Assembly: GCA_964447535.1 (NCBI GenBank)
Contig: CAYUST010000004.1
Span: 26,505-90,504 of the forward strand
Origin: CAYUST01 sp964447535
Lineage (GTDB): Bacteria; Patescibacteriota; Gracilibacteria; Absconditabacterales; Absconditicoccaceae
Reading direction: 5' to 3'
Length of the DNA stretch: 64,000 nt
The notes below the pieces were generated by a model that saw only the letters and a program-made list of their open reading frames with translations, was not told the origin of the DNA and searched no databases. Shown piece by piece: positions 58,808 to 64,000 of this stretch (positions are counted from its first letter, which is position 1; each line of letters begins with the position of its first letter). The position numbers were made by a program, and so were the translations under genes.

Positions 58808-59845
58808 TTATGCAATTTTATTTGCAATATCAGGCCAAGTATCGATAGCATCCGTGGATTTCACGATGTGCATACCTGCAGCTTTGAAACGAGCAAATGC
58901 ATCGTTGGCGTCTTTGGTGAAGTCGACGAACGGTGTGACCACCGGACTCGTACAGTCTTCGAGCAAATAGACCTTGGAAGCAAGTGCAGGATCTTTGGTT
59001 GCGATATCATCGAGTAAGTCTTGGATTGACCAAGCCACACAGTGACTTTTCGCTTGTCCGGCAATGATGAGTACATCGAGATCCAAAAGTTTTTCGATGA
59101 ACTTTGTATTGCGAGCAGCGATTGCAACGGTTTGCCCAGGATCCTTGGCAGGTGCAGTAAGCACTTCAGGAGAAAGCACAGAGTAGTTTTCGGTCAATGG
59201 ATTACCGCCTTTGACTTCAAACTCTACGTCTGTTTTTCTCACAAATCCATGCCATCTGATGGCTTCTTCAATGATAGGCGATAATGCATGACCAGTACCA
59301 CCGAGCATTGCATGGTATGGCCATACCGTGAGGCTGAATTTTCCTTTCTTTTCAAGTTCGCTCACATAATGTTGTGCGAATTTGATCAGACCGGTAAGGG
59401 TAGCACCAGGCATGTTGCCTACCATGGCAGGATTGACGGTATATTTGCCGTCTTTGAGATCCTGCGAGGTGATGGTCGTGTAGTCTCCTACATTGTTGCC
59501 ATGTTCGTCCAACCAAAAGAACGGATGGAAGATTTGCTTCATGTAGTGTGTATCCATCGTGACGAAAGTTTTTGAAATGCTTTCGATGTTGCGATAGATG
59601 AATTCAGCCAAGCGAATGTTGTCATCAGGTGCGCCTGCCACGAACAGTTCTCCTTGCGGATGACAGAAGGTGTTTTGCGCGTCGATAATCATCAATCCGA
59701 TTTTCTTTTTGTCAGCACTGCCGGGTTTGATACCGTTGGATTTGGCAAAGTCGTTACCATCTTTGGCAAGTTTACCATAGCTGATTGGATAGATCTTGGT
59801 CGCATTGGTGCGATCAAAGAATGAAGGAATTTGAAATTGTTTCAT
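58808..59845 (-). CDS. Isochorismatase/nicotinamidase-superfamily hydrolase
   Basis: A 345-aa protein, much longer than nicotinamidases (~200). Core motifs are kept: LMIIDAQNTFCHPQGEL (D55), VTMDTHYMKQIFHPFFW, WPYHAMLGGTGHAL (metal/oxyanion region), and the nucleophile in IIAGQAKSHCVAW (C269). An N-terminal ~45-residue extension and a ~60-residue insert differ from PncA. It stands inside the kinase/VWA operon and has a distant relative at 45726. It may deaminate a nicotinamide-like small molecule linked to the signalling system; substrate unknown. No UGA. Confidence 0.8.
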   Translation of the reverse strand: MKQFQIPSFFDRTNATKIYPISYGKLAKDGNDFAKSNGIKPGSADKKKIGLMIIDAQNTFCHPQGELFVAGAPDDNIRLAEFIYRNIESISKTFVTMDTHYMKQIFHPFFWLDEHGNNVGDYTTITSQDLKDGKYTVNPAMVGNMPGATLTGLIKFAQHYVSELEKKGKFSLTVWPYHAMLGGTGHALSPIIEEAIRWHGFVRKTDVEFEVKGGNPLTENYSVLSPEVLTAPAKDPGQTVAIAARNTKFIEKLLDLDVLIIAGQAKSHCVAWSIQDLLDDIATKDPALASKVYLLEDCTSPVVTPFVDFTKDANDAFARFKAAGMHIVKSTDAIDTWPDIANKIA

Positions 59846-59886
59846 GATTTTACAATTTAATTTGTTGTTAATAATTTTAATACTAG

Positions 59887-61767
59887 TTATGACATGGTGA
59901 GCAACAAGATACTCCGTGCTTTTTGCACATACATACCTTGGTGACTGATATGCAAGATATCGCCTAGTGAAACATGAGAAGCAGTAGCGGCAAATAATTT
60001 ATTTTCGACACTGCCATCAGATCGCAAGCGAATTCTTTGTAAACCGTCGATAGTTGCTGAGAAGAGATCATTGCCAGAGGCAGTTTTGCCTCGTATCGTT
60101 TCTAACCAATCGTGATCATCAGGGGAAGCACTGTGTTGCCACAGGACTTTGCCATGTGCATCGATAGCGAACGCATGATTGATATAGGATTTTCCAGACT
60201 TGGTCTGCAACATCCACCAACACAGCGTGTCACTAAATACAGCTGTAGCATCGATGATTTCTCCTGGTATAATTGGTAGTTCAACTTTGGTAGTATAGTT
60301 GCTTTGTGGAGAGAAAATAAATCCTTCCAATATACTGCCTGCAGTGAAATACCCAAAGCCAAACTTTTTCCCTGTCCACAACATGGAGTTGTCTGTAACG
60401 ACGGTTCCATGGGTCTGTGGTTTGAAGGAAATACCAAAGCTACTGGGTGAGGATATGGCACCGTTGGTAAGCCATACAAGCGTATCACCTTTTGCATCGA
60501 AGACAGGTATATTTCTATATGTGTCTATCAATACGCGCTCTGGAGTTTTATTTGGTTCGAGAATAGCTAGTTGACTACCACTACCGAAAAGAGTTTTTTC
60601 ATTACTGATTCGATAACGCAATCTTTGTAATGGTCCACGGAGAACTACTTCTCCGGTTTCACGATAGTATGCATCATGTTCGTGATACAAGTAGCGAAGT
60701 CGTCCGTCACTGAAATCTGCCAAAAGTATTTGTCCTGTTGTTGTGAATATTTGAGAAACACTCACTCCATCGGTTGCAGTTACTTGTGGTTTGATCACCA
60801 TGATGGTGCTCGCATGAGGATGACAGATAGGGCATTGGGAAGTTGCGTATTCGACATCGTGAATCGTACAAGTTTGCCAATGAAGGTTTGCCAAGAGTGA
60901 CACAGGAAATATTTCGCGTTTGTCTTTGACAAAGACATCTCGAAAATACTCTTGCATCGTTTTGGGTAAGACTTCAAGTGGCCGTACAAATGCGGGATAA
61001 CGTACATCTGGATCATATGCCCAAATTCTGTGGTGTGCTCGTTGTGCAGACTTGATACCTTTCTTGGGTAATTTGGGTTGATGTAAACCACCATACGGAT
61101 CAATCAACAGCAGTGATCGCATCAAGAGCGACGTATATGCATACCAGTCACTCGTGATATTGTGTGGTTGAGCCATACCCATGATACCGTTGGGATCGAG
61201 CTGACAGTGCGTTGGATCCACGTATTTAGCTGTATACATCGTAGAGGGAAATCCTCCAAACTGATAACTATCGGTATCTATACAATATGCCTCAGTACCT
61301 TTGACCAAGATATTCATGTCGTTGAAGTCACCTATGATGACTTGGTTTTGGTGTAACCCTTGTACGGTGCTATGAAGATTGCGAAAGATGCTGGTGACCG
61401 TATTGTTGGTGATACCTGCTTTGTTGCGTGAGGCAAGATCCCCCAAAATAAGGATAGGATCTGCTTGATCAATAAAGGGCATCGTATATCCAATTAATTG
61501 TTTTTTGCTATTGAACAAAAATTCTTGCGGTCCAATAACGTTTTTTGGAACTGATTTCGGAAACTGTATAAGTTTCTTTTGGATATACGTGAGTCGGGCA
61601 GCTGCACCTTTTTGCTCAGTCGTGTTCCCCGCATAAAATGGGTCATTTGGCGCACGATATATCTTCGCCACATGCGTTGCATCCAGGAGGTATACGACTG
61701 CTTCTTGGCCACCTCCGATGATTTTTTTGAGGTCGTATGATTGACCATTGGCTGTGTATACTTTCAT
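59887..61767 (-). CDS. Ser/Thr-kinase-like protein with zinc ribbon and propeller-like C-terminus
   Basis: A 626-aa protein. Residues 1-~290: kinase fold with IGGGQEAVVYLL (glycine loop), HVAKIY (K35), catalytic loop IIGDFNDMNILV (D147, N152), IDTDSYQFGG for the DFG region and SDWYAYTSLLM of helix F. Residues ~315-335: CTIHDVEYATSQCPICH, a Cys4/His zinc-ribbon. Residues ~345-626: repeated beta strands with Gly/Trp turns, propeller-like and possibly a sensor. Its ATG overlaps the PP2C stop as ATGA. No UGA. In TerY-P systems the kinase also carries zinc-binding extras. Confidence 0.8.
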   Translation of the reverse strand: MKVYTANGQSYDLKKIIGGGQEAVVYLLDATHVAKIYRAPNDPFYAGNTTEQKGAAARLTYIQKKLIQFPKSVPKNVIGPQEFLFNSKKQLIGYTMPFIDQADPILILGDLASRNKAGITNNTVTSIFRNLHSTVQGLHQNQVIIGDFNDMNILVKGTEAYCIDTDSYQFGGFPSTMYTAKYVDPTHCQLDPNGIMGMAQPHNITSDWYAYTSLLMRSLLLIDPYGGLHQPKLPKKGIKSAQRAHHRIWAYDPDVRYPAFVRPLEVLPKTMQEYFRDVFVKDKREIFPVSLLANLHWQTCTIHDVEYATSQCPICHPHASTIMVIKPQVTATDGVSVSQIFTTTGQILLADFSDGRLRYLYHEHDAYYRETGEVVLRGPLQRLRYRISNEKTLFGSGSQLAILEPNKTPERVLIDTYRNIPVFDAKGDTLVWLTNGAISSPSSFGISFKPQTHGTVVTDNSMLWTGKKFGFGYFTAGSILEGFIFSPQSNYTTKVELPIIPGEIIDATAVFSDTLCWWMLQTKSGKSYINHAFAIDAHGKVLWQHSASPDDHDWLETIRGKTASGNDLFSATIDGLQRIRLRSDGSVENKLFAATASHVSLGDILHISHQGMYVQKARSILLLTMS

Positions 61768-62615
61768 GATATTGCATTTTTTATGGTTAACGAATGAGTG
61801 AGTACGATGAACGTCGTGTCATCTTCCATGAGTTCATGATAGTGCGTGATGTCACGCTTTTCATAATCTACACGAAATGATTTTCGATTCATAGCATGCA
61901 GTTTATTTTGCGCAATCATTGGATTGGCTAGTATACGTGGATCTTTCCAAAATCCGTCGAGTCGTCCAGCTGATGTTTGTGTCATAGGGATGATTTTTTG
62001 TTCGAGATCAAAGATATCATACATACCATCCGTCCCAATGACGATATGATCTAGCTGTGTAACGGGAGAGACCTCGATAGTGATCTTACACAACGGCAAG
62101 AGACTCATCTCATCGATACTGCTTAGACGATAACTCAAATAGGGCTGTAGATTCCCTGTTGCTGGTTTGAGCGTATATATGGAATCATTGTATATATACA
62201 TACCATCACCACAGTGGAAGACTACTAATTGTCCTTTGGCTACGACGAATCCGACGATCGTGAAGAGTAACCAATCCTTGATAACTTCAGAACGTTTCCC
62301 AGGTAATAAGGAAGCTATGCTTCCTATATCGGCCAGGATGTCATGTTCAACTAGCTCCCAGAATCGCTGCGTGGTGTGATCTTCTTCATGTTCTGCCAAT
62401 CGACGCTCGATATGCGTAGCGATGAGCGGAGCAAAAAGTTGCGCACCTACATTATTGTTGGAGTAGCCTTTGGATGAGGTGCATCCATCAGTTACCACGC
62501 CAATAATATGTTTAGCAGTGTGGATAATGTGGAAACTGTCTTGATTGCGTTGCATGCTTTTGAGATGTTTTTTGCCTGGCACGGTTGCACCATAGCAGAT
62601 CAGAGTTGTATCCAT
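61764..62615 (-). CDS. PP2C-type protein phosphatase
   Basis: A 283-aa PPM/PP2C phosphatase. QRNQDSFHI (first Asp), GVVTDGCTSSKGYSNN (DG motif), VVFHCGDGMYIY (GDS-like motif), VIGTDGMYDIF (DG) and a late Asp in MEDDTTFIVL (D-DxT). It should oppose the kinase encoded next. It closes with TGA at 61764-61766 inside the ATGA of the kinase start. Read as Gly, ~90 further residues of Arg/Lys-rich, unstructured-looking sequence would follow to TAA 61494; this makes UGA=stop the better reading. First gene of the operon. Confidence 0.82.
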   Translation of the reverse strand: MDTTLICYGATVPGKKHLKSMQRNQDSFHIIHTAKHIIGVVTDGCTSSKGYSNNNVGAQLFAPLIATHIERRLAEHEEDHTTQRFWELVEHDILADIGSIASLLPGKRSEVIKDWLLFTIVGFVVAKGQLVVFHCGDGMYIYNDSIYTLKPATGNLQPYLSYRLSSIDEMSLLPLCKITIEVSPVTQLDHIVIGTDGMYDIFDLEQKIIPMTQTSAGRLDGFWKDPRILANPMIAQNKLHAMNRKSFRVDYEKRDITHYHELMEDDTTFIVLTHSLTIKNAIS

Positions 62616-62968
62616 GATTTTTTTTTGCTTGTGAGAAAATTATGCTTGCCCGTAGTCTCTCAGACGCGAGACGGACAAGACATGGTAATGATCGTTACTT
62701 ATAGTATCTTTTACAGTAAGTGAACTGTAAAAAATATACTGAACCACCATTAAAATTTGAAGAATGAAAATTTTATGGATGATTCAGTTATACTACCCGG
62801 TTTAGGTTTTACCAAGGTAATTTCCTAAAGCGGTTTAGTATATGCAATAGGACGTCAGTTTTGTGACTCATCGTACTGGCAGGGTAGTCAGGAACTCGAC
62901 AGCGAGTATAACCATCCCACTTTTTCCTTTGAGTAAGTGTACCTTATACAATATTTTTCAAATTGCAA
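62616..62968 (-). promoter_or_regulatory. Long hairpin-rich leader of the PP2C operon
   Basis: No gene is seen in 62616-63112. A promoter-like TTGCAA (62963-62968), 16-bp spacer, TAAGGT (62941-62946) lies 320 bases before the PP2C ATG. Between them are several folds: TTTAGG-TTTTACC / GGTAATTTCCTAAA (62809-62838); ACTGAACCACC-ATTAAAATTT against AAATTTTAT-GGATGATTCAGT (62740-62793); and TTTTACAGT / ACTGTAAAA (62709-62731). Possible 5'-UTR control element or nested repeats. Confidence 0.4.
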
Positions 62969-63014
62969 GAGAAAATGTAATAATTACGTTAAGTAGAGAA
63001 TGAGCACATCCTCA

Positions 63015-63055
63015 TATAATTTTTCACTAACGTTACTTTTTTGGTGATTCAAATA
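63015..63055. repeat. TATAATT...GGTGATTCAAATA repeat
   Basis: TATAATTTTTCACTAACG then TTACTTTTTTGGTGATTCAA, nearly identical over 35 bases to 51600-51636. Both copies sit directly after a minus-strand terminator. Confidence 0.7.
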
Positions 63056-63088
63056 AAAAAAAGATTGACCGATTCGATCAATCTCTTA
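63053..63088 (-). terminator. Terminator of the 63113 gene
   Basis: AGATTGA-CCGATTCGA-TCAATCT stem with eight T on the minus strand, 25 bases past the stop. Confidence 0.85.
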
Positions 63089-63112
63089 AATACGGATATT
63101 TATTTGTTGTGT

Positions 63113-63904
63113 TTATGCGAATGCTTTATTCTCTGTGACCTGAATGACACTGACCTTGCCAGAGATTACTTCATGGGGTACGATAATCCAATCGCAATTT
63201 TTGCCAACACTGCCAATGCTGTTCAATTTGATCCATTGAGCATTATTGATAACTGCCGGTACGTGTTGTGAAAAGTGAATATTTTTAGAAAACTCATCAA
63301 TCACCATACCAAAGAATAATTGGTGATCACGATCAACCAACTCTCCCATACGCGGTGGGGTGCCATCGTGTGATTCAGCTCCAGGCATAAATCCCATGGA
63401 AAAGTCCTTTGGTTTGTACTCGATCCACATAGGCTGTGCCTTGATTAATTGTTTACTATCGAAGCAACAGATCGCAAGGTTAGCCTTTGAGCCATAAAAG
63501 TCACGGTACCAGTTCAACAAATCCGTAGAAATACTCGGTCTTTTGTTTTCTGGAACCAACTGCAATGTCGTAGCGATTGCTTCCGGATCAATACTATCGC
63601 AACGCAGTACCGTATAGGCACCTACTTCTACAATAGTGATTCCTTTACTGACACTTGCGCCGAGTTTGGTACCACGATAGACGGGTGCAAAGTGCCGTGC
63701 AATATCATCCATGAAGTTATTGAATGGAGTGGTGTCATGGATTTTTTTGATCTTCCCCGGGATGGGTAGGATCATCGCATTAGGACCATTACTCAAATTT
63801 TGAACGCTATTCGCGTAAAATAAATGATGCAACTTCGTTGTAAAGTCGGCAACGAAACCGATTTTGGTGCTGTTGAGTTCAGCAAGAGCAGTACTTATAC
63901 ACAT
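63113..63904 (-). CDS. Hypothetical protein, 263 aa
   Basis: A soluble mixed alpha/beta protein without UGA codons: helical N-terminus (ISTALAELNSTKIGFVADFT), then AMILPIPGKIKKIHDTTPF, TIVEVGAYTVLRCD, SKANLAICCFDSKQL, a PKDFSMGFMPGAESHDGTPP loop and a C-terminal WIIVPHEVISGKV strand pair. No family recognised. Same strand and codon style as the PP2C operon downstream, so it may belong with it although it has its own promoter and terminator. Confidence 0.72.
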   Translation of the reverse strand: MCISTALAELNSTKIGFVADFTTKLHHLFYANSVQNLSNGPNAMILPIPGKIKKIHDTTPFNNFMDDIARHFAPVYRGTKLGASVSKGITIVEVGAYTVLRCDSIDPEAIATTLQLVPENKRPSISTDLLNWYRDFYGSKANLAICCFDSKQLIKAQPMWIEYKPKDFSMGFMPGAESHDGTPPRMGELVDRDHQLFFGMVIDEFSKNIHFSQHVPAVINNAQWIKLNSIGSVGKNCDWIIVPHEVISGKVSVIQVTENKAFA

Positions 63905-63954
63905 AATTGATAGATTTTAGTTTTTAACGACCACAAAATTGATGGACAGGGCAA

Positions 63955-63982
63955 TATATACTGATTTGCTTTATTTATACAA
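63955..63982 (-). promoter_or_regulatory. Promoter of the 63113 gene
   Basis: TTGTAT (63977-63982), 16-bp spacer, TATATA (63955-63960); leader ~45 nt. Confidence 0.55.
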
Positions 63983-64000
63983 GAGTATATTGACATATAT

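Noticed and set aside
61494..61763. A 90-residue C-terminal extension of the PP2C protein
   Set aside because: It overlaps the kinase gene, has shadow-like composition, and the ATGA overlap is a better end; kept only as a finding.
1..63904. Many broken ORFs as if most genes were pseudogenes
   Set aside because: Every break in the conserved families is a TGA at a glycine position; with UGA=Gly the frames are whole.
1..64000. tRNA, rRNA, transposase or prophage genes
   Set aside because: No cloverleaf with a T-loop GGTTCRANYCC, no rRNA stretch, and no recombinase or phage structural motif was found by reading; an automated tRNA scan could still find one.

Overview
The window comes from a genome that reads UGA as glycine (translation table 25), the hallmark of Candidatus Absconditabacteria (SR1) and Gracilibacteria (BD1-5/GN02) within the CPR/Patescibacteria. 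This can be seen directly. In-frame TGA sits at invariant glycines of well-known families: the DnaJ turn at 145, the Walker A loop at 35731-35733, the GHExxH site of HtpX, the N-x-GCP motif of Dus, the GTGYVG loop of UDP-glucose dehydrogenase, and PRPP-site and DUS-type motifs elsewhere. Read with the standard code, most genes here look shattered; read with UGA=Gly, they become long single frames. Three runs of exactly 100 N (22252, 34795, 40110) show a scaffolded, probably metagenomic, assembly.

Layout. 0-9 kb: end of dnaJ, a CHAD/SixA pair, a small membrane-protein operon, a two-component system with a secreted repeat protein, and an acidic SLH-type surface protein. 9-22 kb: a dense envelope-polysaccharide cluster with two polytopic GT-C/YfhO-like enzymes, three GT2 and two GT1 transferases, a CDP-alcohol phosphotransferase with its nucleotidyltransferase, a TupA-like ATP-grasp protein and a Wzx-like flippase. 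22-26.7 kb: a second membrane operon, then nusA and gatB. 26.7-30.5 kb: large unrecognised UGA-rich proteins. 30.5-34.4 kb: rsmH-ftsL, dus, htpX. 34.4-46.5 kb: genes of NAD and PRPP metabolism (TTD14-like P-loop/CYTH protein, NMNAT-Nudix, NadE, ADP-ribosylglycohydrolase, PRPP synthetase, nicotinate phosphoribosyltransferase, nicotinamidase-like hydrolase). 46.6-49 kb: ugd-uxs, giving UDP-xylose. 49-64 kb: a GltB-like FMN protein, two large single-span membrane proteins, purine salvage (nucleoside hydrolase, MazG-APRT fusion) and a regulatory operon of PP2C phosphatase, Ser/Thr-kinase-like protein, isochorismatase-like hydrolase and VWA protein.

How the genes fit together. NMNAT, NadE, nicotinate phosphoribosyltransferase, nicotinamidase and PRPP synthetase can form a complete nicotinamide-to-NAD salvage route, which suits a host-dependent, reduced-genome cell. 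The sugar cluster plus UDP-xylose and CDP-alcohol chemistry points to an elaborate surface polymer, possibly teichuronic/teichoic-like. The 57.9-62.6 kb operon has the VWA + PP2C + kinase logic of TerY-P type phosphorylation triads, here joined to an isochorismatase-family enzyme and preceded by a long, hairpin-rich leader.

Two observations stand out. (1) Several long genes at 38.9-40.0 and 49-63.9 kb have no in-frame UGA, and three of them (39332, 39679 and the PP2C) end at a UGA that looks like a genuine stop, set against terminators or an ATGA overlap; this suggests acquisition from a standard-code donor or an assembly chimera. (2) Promoters are unusually regular: TTGCAA/TTGACT, a 16-bp spacer, then TATANN. 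Most start codons lack a clear Shine-Dalgarno. No tRNA, rRNA, CRISPR array or transposase was recognised.
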